Source: Peribacillus alkalitolerans (GTDB taxonomy: Bacteria > Bacillota > Bacilli > Bacillales > DSM-1321). Taken from it: 64,000 nt of DNA. Of this stretch, positions 26,609 to 36,072 are shown piece after piece (the first letter of the stretch is position 1; each line of letters begins with the position of its first letter). A program made the translations under genes and the position numbers. The notes beneath the pieces are model-generated. The model saw only the letters and a list, made by a program, of their open reading frames with translations, searched no databases and had not been told where the DNA came from. The stretch spans positions 1-64,000 of the forward strand of contig NZ_JAAGVZ010000013.1 of the NCBI RefSeq assembly GCF_010882125.1. Reading direction: 5' to 3'.

Positions 26609-27715
26609 GTGGTAGCAATAAAAAATCAAGATTCGATTACAGTGACTCAATTAATTTTATTATTTATGACTTCAGTCGGAATGCAAAATCATGTTATTGT
26701 AATCCCACCCATGATACAAGCAGGGGGAAGAGACGCGTGGATGGGGGCACTTTTAGTCCTATGTATAACTTTGGTCTGGTGTTTTCTCCTACTTTTTATT
26801 CAAAAAAATACAAAGCGCCAAAATCTTTTCGAATGGTTGAGTGGGAAAATTGGAAAAGTTTTAACTTATGTCATTCTATTAACAGTGATTATTTATCTAA
26901 CAATACTTGCTGGTGTGACTTTACGAGAAACGATTACATGGATTGGCATTGCATTCCTGCCAGAAACACCTCCTTTAATTCTGATCTTTGTCATTTGTCT
27001 GATTTGCTTGATTCTTGCAGGAACAGATTTCAGAACAATCAGTATCGTGAATTTCATCTTATTGATACTGATTGTAATTTTAGGATTCTTTGTTGCTTTT
27101 TCAAATATTAAACATAAAAATTATACCCTTTTGACACCATTTCTAGAGAATGGTTATACTCCCGTTTTCAAAAGCATGATTTATCAGGCATCAGGTATGA
27201 TTGAAATATTATTTTTTGTATTACTTCAACATAAAACAGATAAACCTTTTAAGTATAAACATTTAGCTATTATCGCACTCATTCTGACTGGCCTTACTAT
27301 GGGGCCGTTGATGGGGGCTATAGTAGAATTTGGTCCAATTGAAGCTTCAAAACTCCGTTTTCCAGCATATGAAGAGTGGGGACTTGTTACAATTGGGCAC
27401 TTTATTGAGCATGTTGATTTCTTATCCATCTATCAATGGCTATCAGGTGCATTCATTAGAATATCATTACTATTGCTTCTAATTAGAGAGTTGATCCCAT
27501 TTAAGAAAAACGCAGAACGCTGGAGTTTAGGTTTTGTAATTTTAATGATTGCAGGATTTACTATGCTACCAATTAGTGATTTTCAATATACAGATATTTT
27601 GTCAACTAAAATTTTACCTTACACTTTTTGGTTTCTATTTGGTTTTTCTATTCTCCTTGGTGTAATAGTTGCGATATTTGCAAATAGGGAAAGGAGGTCA
27701 AAAGATGTGGTTTAG
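26609..27715 (+). CDS. Spore germination protein, GerAB/GerKB permease type
   Basis: The B subunit of a germinant receptor in the spore inner membrane. Its 368 residues form about ten helices of the amino-acid permease (APC) fold, and B subunits bind the small-molecule germinant. Landmarks are the N-terminal TVTQLILLFMTSVG, GRDAWMGALL, and TPFLENGYTPVFKSM in the middle. It starts at GTG after a weak CGGGG site. Gene order here is B-A-C rather than the common A-B-C; the downstream A gene overlaps it by 11 bp. Confidence 0.92.
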   Translation: MVAIKNQDSITVTQLILLFMTSVGMQNHVIVIPPMIQAGGRDAWMGALLVLCITLVWCFLLLFIQKNTKRQNLFEWLSGKIGKVLTYVILLTVIIYLTILAGVTLRETITWIGIAFLPETPPLILIFVICLICLILAGTDFRTISIVNFILLILIVILGFFVAFSNIKHKNYTLLTPFLENGYTPVFKSMIYQASGMIEILFFVLLQHKTDKPFKYKHLAIIALILTGLTMGPLMGAIVEFGPIEASKLRFPAYEEWGLVTIGHFIEHVDFLSIYQWLSGAFIRISLLLLLIRELIPFKKNAERWSLGFVILMIAGFTMLPISDFQYTDILSTKILPYTFWFLFGFSILLGVIVAIFANRERRSKDVV

Positions 27716-29231
27716 TAAAAGAAAAGCTAATAAAAATGAAAAATCAGGACAAGAAACACCTGTGATTAGGGATACATCCGAACCATCAGTTCCAATAAAT
27801 GAACAAAGCTTAACCCAATTGTTTAAAAAATGTACAGATGTTAAATTTGTTTCTTTTAATTACAACGAGCATAGGGTAGTCCTTTTTTATTGCATAGGTC
27901 TCATAAGTACGGAAATTTTATATAGAAAAATTCCCGAGACTCTTGAAGCATTTTTTCAAACCTTGGATGTGAAACCAACAAAGGAAGAAATTTTGAATGG
28001 TATTCATTTACCCTCATTTGATGTGGTTACAGATTCAAATCAAGTGATTAAAGATATCTTTGCAGGAAAGCTATTCATCGATTTTGGTATCGAGGGCTCT
28101 GTTTTTTCTGTAGATATATGTGACCGTCCTCAACGAAATCCAGAGGAAACAAAAACTGAAATGAGTTTGATGGGACCTAGGGACAATTTTATCGAAGATA
28201 TCACTATAAACATGGCATTAATCCGAAAGAGACTTAGGACTACTTCATTAGTTAGTGAACCATTTGAAATAGGAGAAAGGACGAAAACTAAGGTCGCCTT
28301 ATTATATATGGAGGATATAGCAAACGACGAGTTCCTTACACAGCTAAGAGATAAATTGAATTCGATTGTTATTGATGGACTCTTTAGTGGAACGCAACTT
28401 GAGGAATTATTAAATGACCAATGGTTTACCATGTTTCCACGTTATTACTATACTGGGCGTCCTGATTTTGCAGCACAATCCTTGTTAAATGGTAGGTTCA
28501 TCATACTAATTGACGGGGTTTCACTTGGATATGTAACACCAATCAATATGTTCTATCTGCTTAAAAGTTCAGAGGATAAGGAATATGCCTTTGCATACAA
28601 CTCCTTTGAAAGGATAATTAGACTTGTAGGTTTGCTAGTAGCAACATTCCTTCCTGGCATTTGGATTGCTTTAACAGCCTTTCATCAAAATCAGCTTCCG
28701 TTGACCTTCTTAGCGACAGTTGTTGAGTCTAGACGAGGTGTGCCTTTATCTACGACAGCTGAAGTCTTATTAATGCTCTTATTGTTTGAGCTTTTTAAAG
28801 AAGCAGGCTTACGTCTGCCATTGGCAGTCGGTCAAACTTTAAGTGTAATTGGAGGCTTGATTATCGGTGATGCTGCCATTAGAGCAGGGTTAACGAGTCC
28901 AGCCACTTTGGTGGTCATTGCTGGATCCTCGGTTGCCACCTTTACTTTAATCAATCAATCTTTAGTTGGTACGGTTTCACTTGTTCGGTTTTTTGTCATA
29001 TTATTTGTGTCACTTTTCGGTTTTTTGGGAGTATTTATTTCGTTATTTTTTATCCTTGTATATCTTGCCAAAATTAGAACCTTTGGGGTTCCATACTTGG
29101 AAATGGCCACAAGGATCAATTTTGTGAATATATTAAGAACAATTGTCCGCATACCAGAGCAGAAGAATTTTAAACGTCCGAGTATGTTAAATCCAAAAGA
29201 CTCAACCAGAAGAGATGGTGGCGCGGAATGA
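27705..29231 (+). CDS. Spore germination protein, GerAA/GerKA type
   Basis: The A subunit of the germinant receptor. The ATG at 27705 follows an ideal AAAGGAGGT site (27690-27698), so the upstream in-frame start is not used. The 508-residue protein has a soluble N-terminal region with two subdomains (about residues 35-285, including FIEDITINMALIRKRLR and GRFIILIDG). A C-terminal membrane bundle contains ESRRGVPLSTTAEVLLMLLL and GQTLSVIGGLIIGDAAI. GerA-type proteins form the oligomeric cation channel of the receptor. It overlaps its neighbours at both ends. Confidence 0.95.
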   Translation: MWFSKRKANKNEKSGQETPVIRDTSEPSVPINEQSLTQLFKKCTDVKFVSFNYNEHRVVLFYCIGLISTEILYRKIPETLEAFFQTLDVKPTKEEILNGIHLPSFDVVTDSNQVIKDIFAGKLFIDFGIEGSVFSVDICDRPQRNPEETKTEMSLMGPRDNFIEDITINMALIRKRLRTTSLVSEPFEIGERTKTKVALLYMEDIANDEFLTQLRDKLNSIVIDGLFSGTQLEELLNDQWFTMFPRYYYTGRPDFAAQSLLNGRFIILIDGVSLGYVTPINMFYLLKSSEDKEYAFAYNSFERIIRLVGLLVATFLPGIWIALTAFHQNQLPLTFLATVVESRRGVPLSTTAEVLLMLLLFELFKEAGLRLPLAVGQTLSVIGGLIIGDAAIRAGLTSPATLVVIAGSSVATFTLINQSLVGTVSLVRFFVILFVSLFGFLGVFISLFFILVYLAKIRTFGVPYLEMATRINFVNILRTIVRIPEQKNFKRPSMLNPKDSTRRDGGAE

Positions 29232-30394
29232 AGCATTATTTTAAAAAAACAATGCTTCTCATACTTGTTATTATTTCCATTTTGCCAATTACAGGGTGTT
29301 GGGACTCCAATGAGCCTGAGGGAATGGTATACGCCCATGGTATGGGGATTGATTTTAAAGATGGTGTCTATACAGTTTATCTTGAGATAATAAATTTAGG
29401 CTTATTGGCAAAATCAGAGGCAGCAGGAGGTGCGGCTGAAACAAAGGTAGAGGTAGCCCATGCTTCTGGAGAGTCAATTGATGCAGCAGCTTTCAATATG
29501 TATCACACCACGCAAATACAAGTTTTTTGGGGTCACCTGACCTATCTTGTATTATCTGATGAGGCACTAAAGCATGGGGCACTCGAACAAATGTTAGAAT
29601 TAATGGATCGATATCGTGAGACACGGTATCGAATATGGCTATATTCGACAAAGGATCCGATTAATAAGGTATTCACGACAATGCCAATGTATCAAAAATC
29701 TACAAATAACTCTCTTTTAAGTAATCCAGAGGCTTCGTTTAATCAGAGCTCGATCATCAGGGCATTGGATTTAAGAGAGATTTTACTCTCCATACATGAG
29801 CCTGCTCATGAGGCGAAAATACCAAATGTTACCATTTCAAAAGAAAGGTTTTCGACTGAAAAGCAAAAGCATGATGCATTAATGTTTGATGGGATTTCAG
29901 TGGTCACATCAAATAAACTTAAGGGCCACATTAAAGGAAATAAGGCTATGGGTTTAAAATGGATGAATAATGAACTGAAACGAGATGAATTAACTGCTGA
30001 AATTCCAGATTATACAGACGTTAGCTTGCTGGTAGAAAAGGTTAAGTCCAAAATTGAACCAGATGTTAAGGGAGAGAAAGTAACGTTCAAAATCAATATA
30101 GAAGGAAAAGCAATAATTGATATATTACAAGAAGACGTTCCTTTGAAGAAAATAGAGGCTGCAGCTAATAAAAAAATAAAAAATCAAGTTATGAAAACCT
30201 ACAAAGAAGGACTTAAAATTGATTCTGATATGTATCGTTTTTCCGAAGTTTTATATCGAAAGAAAATCGATACTTGGAAAAAGATCGAACAAAATGGAAA
30301 AATTCCATTAGACAAAAATTCTATAAGTGAAGTAAAAGTGAAAATAAAAGTGATACATGGTGGTAAAAACAAGAAAGAACCAGTGTTTAAATAG
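29228..30394 (+). CDS. Germinant receptor lipoprotein, Ger(x)C family
   Basis: The C subunit of the receptor. A lipoprotein signal ends at ITGC (Cys near residue 24), followed by WDSNEPEG, the usual GerC start. The mature part contains the Ger(x)C landmarks GMGIDFKDGVYTVYLEIIN, QIQVFWGHLTYLVLS and RYRETRYRIWLY. Its 388 residues have the normal length. It begins in an ATGA overlap with the A gene. The operon ends at the following terminator. Confidence 0.94.
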   Translation: MKHYFKKTMLLILVIISILPITGCWDSNEPEGMVYAHGMGIDFKDGVYTVYLEIINLGLLAKSEAAGGAAETKVEVAHASGESIDAAAFNMYHTTQIQVFWGHLTYLVLSDEALKHGALEQMLELMDRYRETRYRIWLYSTKDPINKVFTTMPMYQKSTNNSLLSNPEASFNQSSIIRALDLREILLSIHEPAHEAKIPNVTISKERFSTEKQKHDALMFDGISVVTSNKLKGHIKGNKAMGLKWMNNELKRDELTAEIPDYTDVSLLVEKVKSKIEPDVKGEKVTFKINIEGKAIIDILQEDVPLKKIEAAANKKIKNQVMKTYKEGLKIDSDMYRFSEVLYRKKIDTWKKIEQNGKIPLDKNSISEVKVKIKVIHGGKNKKEPVFK

Positions 30395-30437
30395 AAATCA
30401 GACCTTCCACTAGCGAGGAAGGTCTGATTTCTATTTT
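30393..30437. terminator. Bidirectional intrinsic terminator
   Basis: The 16-bp perfect stem AGAAATCAGACCTTCC and its complement, with T runs, lies between convergent gerC and hrtA. Confidence 0.92.
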
Positions 30438-31108
30438 TCAATTAACCTGCCATTTTCCATATAAACAATTCTATCACACAAGTCCAAAACTCGTTTATCA
30501 TGTGTGACCATTACGGCGGCTTTTTTATTTAATTTCACTTCATTTGCTAACAATTCAACAACGTCTCTTCCACGTTCAGCATCTAGGCTAGCGGTTGGTT
30601 CATCAGCAAGTATCAATTCAGGATCATTCATCAATGCTCGTGCGATGGCCACTCGTTGACGCTCCCCACCAGACAAATGTTCTGGATAATGATTTCTCCT
30701 ATGCTTCAATCCTAAGCGTTCAATCAAATCATCAGCAAGTTGTTCATTTTGTTTTGACCTGACGCCCGCTAATTCAGAAATCAGAAGTAATTGATCTCGA
30801 ACCGTTAAATAAGGGATAAGGTTCGATGATTGAAAGATAAAGCCAAGATTTTTTAAGCGTATTTGGTTCATTCTTTGAGGAGAAAGCCTACTAATATCAT
30901 GATCTCCAACAATGATTTTGCCGCTAGTGGGAGACAATAAGGCACCCGCAATAGATAAAAATGTACTTTTACCAGAACCAGATGGCCCCACTACAGCAAC
31001 GAATTCACCTGCTCGAACCTGCAAATTGACCCCATCAAGGACGGTTACAGCATGGTCTCCATCTTCATAAACCTTAGTAATATTATGCAAAATAAGTTTC
31101 GTATTCAT
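30431..31108 (-). CDS. hrtA: Haem-efflux ABC transporter ATPase HrtA
   Basis: The nucleotide-binding subunit of the HrtAB pump that relieves haem toxicity. At 225 residues it is typical of the MacB-type ATPase class. Walker A is GPSGSGKST, the signature LSGGERQR, and Walker B LILADEPTASLD. The neighbours decide the identity: the FtsX-like permease gene abuts it (zero gap) and the HssRS two-component genes lie just upstream on the same strand. Haem as substrate is inferred from this synteny and from similarity to staphylococcal HrtAB. Confidence 0.85.
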   Translation of the reverse strand: MNTKLILHNITKVYEDGDHAVTVLDGVNLQVRAGEFVAVVGPSGSGKSTFLSIAGALLSPTSGKIIVGDHDISRLSPQRMNQIRLKNLGFIFQSSNLIPYLTVRDQLLLISELAGVRSKQNEQLADDLIERLGLKHRRNHYPEHLSGGERQRVAIARALMNDPELILADEPTASLDAERGRDVVELLANEVKLNKKAAVMVTHDKRVLDLCDRIVYMENGRLIEK

Positions 31109-32203
31109 TTATGCAGCCCTCCCTATTGCTTCAATTGCGTCAACCTTCACTACCCGATAAAGAGATAACAAGGAGCCAATTACTGATACCGCTAGAAACA
31201 GCACAGCACAACCAATAACCAATGTCGGAGTTAAGCTAAAAGGGATGCTTTTAGGCAGGATGAAAGCAACGCCATAGGAAAGGGAAACACTTACAGAAAG
31301 ACTTAAGATTGATATCGACATTACTTGTGAAATAATGGTCCGAGCTAAATAACTGGATTTTGCGCCAATCGCTTTCAGGACTCCATATTGATTCATTTTC
31401 TGGATGGTCATGACGTAAAAGAAAACGGCTAAAACAAATGCAGCAATAACAAACAGAAAAACAATCATCATGATTAAGGAACCTTGTTCTTCCTTGTAAC
31501 CAGGTATCCCATTCAATGCTTCTTTTTTGCTAATTACCTCTATTCCTGAAACCTCTGATGCTATTTTTTGGGCAGTCACTTCATCTGTATCCAAAATAAG
31601 TGCATTAAATGAGGCTTTTGCATCATTCTTGGTTTGGATTAATTCCTCCCACTCTTTAAGGTTCATATGAATGACAGGGGAGTGGCTGAAGGTCTGGCCT
31701 TCAGTGAAACCTACAATTTCAAATTCCTTTCCAGACATTTTTTCCTGTATTACATCTCCTAAATCAACGCCTTCGCTCTTTAAAGATAAATCGGCCACAA
31801 CTTCATTCATTGATTTGTTCGAAATCGATTTTCCTTCTACTACCTTAGGAGTTAACTTACTAGTAAAATCAATGGCAAAAAAGGTGGCATCCCATTTTTG
31901 TACAGAACCATTTTTAGTAATAGTTGTCATTTGCATACCTAATGGTGTTGAGGATCCTTCTTGTCCTTTTACATTTTGTATGGTTTCCTCGGTTAAAATA
32001 GATCGGTTTAATCGATTTTCAGAGTGTTCTTGTAAAACGATATACTCTGCATTCATGTTTTGAATGGCGGAAGCATTGTCAGTAGAGAGTCCATTAGCCA
32101 AGCCAGATACAAAAAGCACGAGCCAGGATATCAGAACCATAATCGAGGCTATTAGAACATAGCGTAACTTAGCAAATTTTAATTCACGTAAAGCAAGAAA
32201 CAT
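31109..32203 (-). CDS. hrtB: Haem-efflux ABC transporter permease HrtB (FtsX-like)
   Basis: A 364-residue permease of the FtsX/MacB class: one N-terminal helix (about 15-37), a large extracytoplasmic domain, then three C-terminal helices ending near RVVKVDAIEAIGRAA. The N-terminus (LALRELKFAKLRYVLI) resembles staphylococcal HrtB. Here hrtB precedes hrtA, whereas S. aureus has the order hrtA-hrtB. Its promoter region contains an HssR-type direct repeat, so activation by haem stress is expected. Confidence 0.85.
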   Translation of the reverse strand: MFLALRELKFAKLRYVLIASIMVLISWLVLFVSGLANGLSTDNASAIQNMNAEYIVLQEHSENRLNRSILTEETIQNVKGQEGSSTPLGMQMTTITKNGSVQKWDATFFAIDFTSKLTPKVVEGKSISNKSMNEVVADLSLKSEGVDLGDVIQEKMSGKEFEIVGFTEGQTFSHSPVIHMNLKEWEELIQTKNDAKASFNALILDTDEVTAQKIASEVSGIEVISKKEALNGIPGYKEEQGSLIMMIVFLFVIAAFVLAVFFYVMTIQKMNQYGVLKAIGAKSSYLARTIISQVMSISILSLSVSVSLSYGVAFILPKSIPFSLTPTLVIGCAVLFLAVSVIGSLLSLYRVVKVDAIEAIGRAA

Positions 32204-32228
32204 ATTCGTACAGCTCCATTCCCATATG

Positions 32229-32287
32229 ATTATATAAAGTTATCTTCAAAAATCAGTATAGGAATGAAAAATGAACAGAATATGAAC
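32229..32287 (-). promoter_or_regulatory. HssR box and activator-dependent promoter of hrtBA
   Basis: Plus-strand bases 32268-32287 are AAAATGAAC-AG-AATATGAAC, a direct repeat with a 2-bp gap. Read on the hrtB strand this is GTTCATATT-CT-GTTCATTTT. It matches, with one changed base, the S. aureus HssR site GTTCATATT-NN-GTTCATATT as I recall it. A perfect TATAAT (-10) lies at 32229-32234 on the minus strand, with no good -35 at 17 bp, as expected for an activated promoter. The box would be centred near -55. Confidence 0.85.
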
Positions 32288-32293
32288 AGCATA

Positions 32294-33670
32294 TTACAAC
32301 TGAGGAAGCCGGATATGAAATGTAGTGCCTTTTCCTAAGGTACTTTCGGCAGTAATCGTTCCATTATGCATTTCAATAATCTTTTTGGAAATGGCAAGTC
32401 CTAATCCACTGCCTTCTTTTCGACTTCGTGATTTGTCGGCTTTATAGAAGCGATTAAAGATGTTTGGAAGATCCGTTTCATCAATCCCAATACCAGAATC
32501 CTTTATATCAATATGACATACTCGGTTGACTTCGGATAATTGTATCGATATCGTTCCGCCATGTTCCGTAAATTTAATGCAGTTTGTTAACAAATTTGTC
32601 CATACTTGGTGAAGCAATCTTTGGTCTCCGTGAATAAAAGTTGATGGAATATCCAAATCCATGGCAAGTTCCTTTTCTCTCCAATTCCACTCAGTCAAGA
32701 ACAACACTTGCTTGATTTGGTCAGCTACATCAAAGGTATGCATTTCTATCGCTTCCTTGTCTTTATCTAAGGAAGCCAATGTCAGTAATTGCTTACTTAA
32801 CAAGGACAATCGTCTGCTTTCATTCTCAATGATGGATAAATACTCTTTACGTTGATCCTCAGTAAGTGTTTCTGCTTTTAAAGTTTGAGAAAAACCTTGT
32901 ATCGAAGCGAGGGGAGTCTGCAATTCATGGGAGACGTTTGAGACAAACTCTTGCCGCATCTCTTCTAGGTTCTCCAAGCTTTTTGTCATTTTAGAAAAGT
33001 GAGCTGCCAATTGCCCTATCTCATCGCTTCGATTCGTCTGTAATTGGATATTATAATCTCCTTTTGCAATTTGTTTCGTAGCTTCGGAAAGTTTAATAAT
33101 TGGCTTTACAATATATCTAGTACTTATTGCCACAAACAAAATGCTCAGAACAACGGTTATTACAAGAAGTACCGCGAAAAAGAAACGCATTTCTCCAAAT
33201 TGGACTTCCACATTAGGCCTGATAAAAAGTGCATATTGTTCGCCATCCTTAACTAATGGTACGCCAATGGTATTAATCAGAGAATCTTCAAAAAAACCAG
33301 TGTTAAATGGTTTGGATGGATATTTAGAAATACCGTGATAGACATTTCCACTTAAAACATCTTGAATCACTTTCAATGATAACTCTTTGTTCCTGAATGG
33401 ATCCCCAAAAAATGTTCCTGTTTCTTTTCCATTTGTAAGATACATTTGATACCCTAAGATACCGACGTTTTTTAGATAAGAATCAATATCTTTAACTTCC
33501 TTGCTTTGATAATAATTTTGTACATTTAGTGCCATGTGAGTTACTTTTTGATCGTTAAAGGACTTTAAGTAATATTGATAGTACGCATTTGAAAGGAAAA
33601 AAGCTAAAAGACTGCTGATAATCATAAATAGTAAAGTAGTTACTACAATCCGCAAATAAAGAGTCTTCAC
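32294..33670 (-). CDS. hssS: Haem-sensor histidine kinase HssS
   Basis: A membrane sensor kinase of 458 residues, almost the length of S. aureus HssS (457). It has a helix near residues 8-28, an extracytoplasmic sensor region, a second helix near 165-185, then HAMP and HisKA (phospho-acceptor His in FVSNVSHELQTPLASIQ). HATPase boxes follow (N box TNCIKF, G boxes DSGIGID and GSGLGL). The sensor half keeps the pattern NVYHGISKYPS...TGFFEDSLINTIGV seen in HssS. Its start overlaps the hssR stop by 4 bp. The signal is haem or haem damage by family analogy. Confidence 0.88.
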   Translation of the reverse strand: MKTLYLRIVVTTLLFMIISSLLAFFLSNAYYQYYLKSFNDQKVTHMALNVQNYYQSKEVKDIDSYLKNVGILGYQMYLTNGKETGTFFGDPFRNKELSLKVIQDVLSGNVYHGISKYPSKPFNTGFFEDSLINTIGVPLVKDGEQYALFIRPNVEVQFGEMRFFFAVLLVITVVLSILFVAISTRYIVKPIIKLSEATKQIAKGDYNIQLQTNRSDEIGQLAAHFSKMTKSLENLEEMRQEFVSNVSHELQTPLASIQGFSQTLKAETLTEDQRKEYLSIIENESRRLSLLSKQLLTLASLDKDKEAIEMHTFDVADQIKQVLFLTEWNWREKELAMDLDIPSTFIHGDQRLLHQVWTNLLTNCIKFTEHGGTISIQLSEVNRVCHIDIKDSGIGIDETDLPNIFNRFYKADKSRSRKEGSGLGLAISKKIIEMHNGTITAESTLGKGTTFHIRLPQL

Positions 33671-34341
33671 TTTTTGACCTCCAGCTTGTATCCAACTCCG
33701 CGAACGGTTTTAATGGAAAAATCGTCCGTCTTATCGGCAAAGCGTTCCCGTAATCGTTTTATATGCACATCTACCGTTCGATCGTCTCCAACGTAGTCTA
33801 AACCCCAAATCATTGTGATAAGCTCTTCTCGACTATAGATTCGTTCAGGATAGCTTGCTAGTTGAGATAATAATTCAAACTCCTTCATCGGAAGCATGAG
33901 GAGTTTACCATTACAGTGGACTTCATAACTTTTTCGATCAATGATTGTTTCATTAAGCCTAATTTTTTCAGCATTTACCATTTGATAACGGCGTAAAAGG
34001 GCCTTGATCCGGAATATCAATTCCTTTGGTTCAAATGGTTTGGTTAAATAATCATCGGTACCGACTGAAAAACCTTTTTCTTTATCCACTAATTGATCTT
34101 TAGCAGTTAACAACATGACAGGGAAATCATAATAAGTCCGAATTTCTTTACATAATTGAAACCCGTCTTTATTGGGCATCATCACATCGACAATCGCTAA
34201 ATGTATCTGTTGTTGACTAAGTAGCAAGGCTGCCTGTTCACCATCTATAGCTTCTACGACTGAATAGCCTTCTAGCTGAAGATGATATTTTACTAATTCC
34301 CTAATATTTGAATCATCGTCTACGATTAATATTCTAATCAT
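33667..34341 (-). CDS. hssR: Haem response regulator HssR (OmpR/PhoB type)
   Basis: A 224-residue response regulator. The receiver domain starts MIRILIVDDDSNIREL, with the phosphorylated Asp in LAIVDVMMPNKDG. The winged-helix output domain ends in RTVDVHIKRLRERF and VRGVGYKL. The start is the ATG at 34341; the upstream in-frame ATG overlaps the AAGGAGAG ribosome site. It should bind the direct repeat upstream of hrtB. The hssR-hssS-hrtB-hrtA order on one strand is a compact regulon. Confidence 0.9.
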   Translation of the reverse strand: MIRILIVDDDSNIRELVKYHLQLEGYSVVEAIDGEQAALLLSQQQIHLAIVDVMMPNKDGFQLCKEIRTYYDFPVMLLTAKDQLVDKEKGFSVGTDDYLTKPFEPKELIFRIKALLRRYQMVNAEKIRLNETIIDRKSYEVHCNGKLLMLPMKEFELLSQLASYPERIYSREELITMIWGLDYVGDDRTVDVHIKRLRERFADKTDDFSIKTVRGVGYKLEVKK

Positions 34342-34499
34342 AAGTTGACATCTCTCCTTCATAACAAAATCCCACATAATACGATAAACGATTCCAATCA
34401 AAAATAGAAGCAAGGTAGCTGTAAGTTTATAAATTTCATTGCTTCTAACATTTAGTGGTAAAATGACCATAGCATGAGAAAATGAAGGAGATCGTAATC

Positions 34500-35300
34500 G
34501 TGGAGACTAAGGAACAGTTACTTAAAGAATTAGATATCATAAAAAAGTGGGAAGAAGATCAAAGTGATTTATGGTTTTGGGAAAAGCTAGGGAGATTGCC
34601 TTTTAAACTCCTAGATAAGATTACTCCACAATTTCTCCATAATAAAATCGGGACTTTACTGGACGAATTGGGAGGTTACATACAAAACGGCGGAAAGTAC
34701 TTAGTCAGTGAAAAGAATATTCTTAAGGACCTAGAAAATGAAATAGGCCAACCTATAGAAAATATGGAGGAAGTCAAAGATATTCCTTTATATACAATGG
34801 AAAAGGTCTGTCAAAAAGTCATGCATCAAAGAAAAAAATTGGCCACGGTCCAAGGTGCCAGTACGGGCATTGGTGGGATATTCACTCTTGCTATCGACAT
34901 TCCAGCGATTTTGGCCCTATCATTAAAGACACTACAAGAAATCGCCATCATCCACGGATACGATCCGAATGAAAAAAACGAACGAGTATTCATCGTTAAA
35001 TGTTTGCAATTTTCCTCTGCTGACATAGTAGGAAAGCGTGCCATACTGAATGATTTATCATCGCTTAATAGGGAAGGAGCTAAGTCAGGGGAGATGATTT
35101 CTCAATTACAGGGATGGCGTGAAGTGGTTTATACATATAGAGATAATTTTGGGTGGAAAAAACTATTCCAAATGATCCCTATTGCTGGATTGATTTTTGG
35201 GGCATTCACAAACCGAAGTATGATTAATGATTTATCAGAAGTAGGAATTATGTTATACCGAAAACGAAGAATTTTAGAAAGATTGAATAGGATTGATTAA
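34500..35300 (+). CDS. EcsC-family protein
   Basis: A 266-residue protein of the EcsC family, named after the third gene of the Bacillus ecsABC transporter operon; its function is unknown. The GTG at 34500 suits the AAGGAG site (34485-34490) better than the overlapping ATG at 34482. Family landmarks are VQGASTGIGGIFTLAIDIPA, then LSLKTLQEIAIIHGYDP and a Gly-rich hydrophobic segment IPIAGLIFGAFTN. It diverges from hssR. Confidence 0.85.
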   Translation: METKEQLLKELDIIKKWEEDQSDLWFWEKLGRLPFKLLDKITPQFLHNKIGTLLDELGGYIQNGGKYLVSEKNILKDLENEIGQPIENMEEVKDIPLYTMEKVCQKVMHQRKKLATVQGASTGIGGIFTLAIDIPAILALSLKTLQEIAIIHGYDPNEKNERVFIVKCLQFSSADIVGKRAILNDLSSLNREGAKSGEMISQLQGWREVVYTYRDNFGWKKLFQMIPIAGLIFGAFTNRSMINDLSEVGIMLYRKRRILERLNRID

Positions 35301-35343
35301 AACAATTACAAGGGTGGCTCCATATAGAGTCACCCTAAAGTAT

Positions 35344-35922
35344 TTAATTCACAATGGGAGCACAGGCAATTCGGTTGCCTGCATTGCCAGCTGGGTCTGT
35401 TTTATAATCGTCCGCTTTTTCGTGAATGATAAGGGCACTTCCGTCCTCGTCCAATAAGGAATTGTTTTTCCCTTGGATTAACGTCACTTCAGAAGCATGC
35501 ATTTCGATATCCACTTTTCCATCTTGGGACACCTCTAAATTAGGTAGATCACCCGAATGATACCCTTTAGGATTTTCGAAGCCATGCTGCCTATGATAAG
35601 GATTAAAGTGAGTACCAGCAGAATTAAAGTCAGGTTTGTCACACTTTCCAGTTTGATGAATATGAATGGCTTTTACGCCAGGTTCAAGACCATCCGCCTG
35701 TAGTCGAATCGATACCCCAATTGAGGCTTCTACAATCGTTGCTTTTCCGATTTTTTCCCCCTTACTATTCATTACATCTATATGAAGCGGAGCCACTTTA
35801 TTTTCACTTACGGGCACTGCTTCCTGATGGTCTTCCATTTCTGAATAATCGTTGTTCACACTACAAGCTGTACTAGATATAACTAAAATAATCATGACTA
35901 ACCAAAACATCGATTTTTTCAA
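35344..35922 (-). CDS. Cu/Zn superoxide dismutase-family lipoprotein
   Basis: A surface-anchored dismutase, 192 residues, with a lipobox ending at Cys20 (SSTAC). All expected metal ligands can be placed: copper by His87, His89, His105 and His167; zinc by His105, His113, His122 and Asp125. Cys94 and Cys187 could form the structural disulfide. B. subtilis YojM is said to have lost copper ligands, so the complete set here is notable and predicts activity. It is a single gene, separated from EcsC by a weak hairpin at 35312-35338. Confidence 0.9.
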   Translation of the reverse strand: MKKSMFWLVMIILVISSTACSVNNDYSEMEDHQEAVPVSENKVAPLHIDVMNSKGEKIGKATIVEASIGVSIRLQADGLEPGVKAIHIHQTGKCDKPDFNSAGTHFNPYHRQHGFENPKGYHSGDLPNLEVSQDGKVDIEMHASEVTLIQGKNNSLLDEDGSALIIHEKADDYKTDPAGNAGNRIACAPIVN

Positions 35923-36072
35923 AATGAAACCTCCTAGCGTTTAAAATTCCTTAGAAGGATTGCCTTTTGAGAGAATAGATATACTTAGATTAGCCGATAC
36001 ATTATAATTAGGTGATTCATTACCATTGTCAGATAAATAGTAGAACTTTCACAGTATTGGAGGAAAAGGAAC

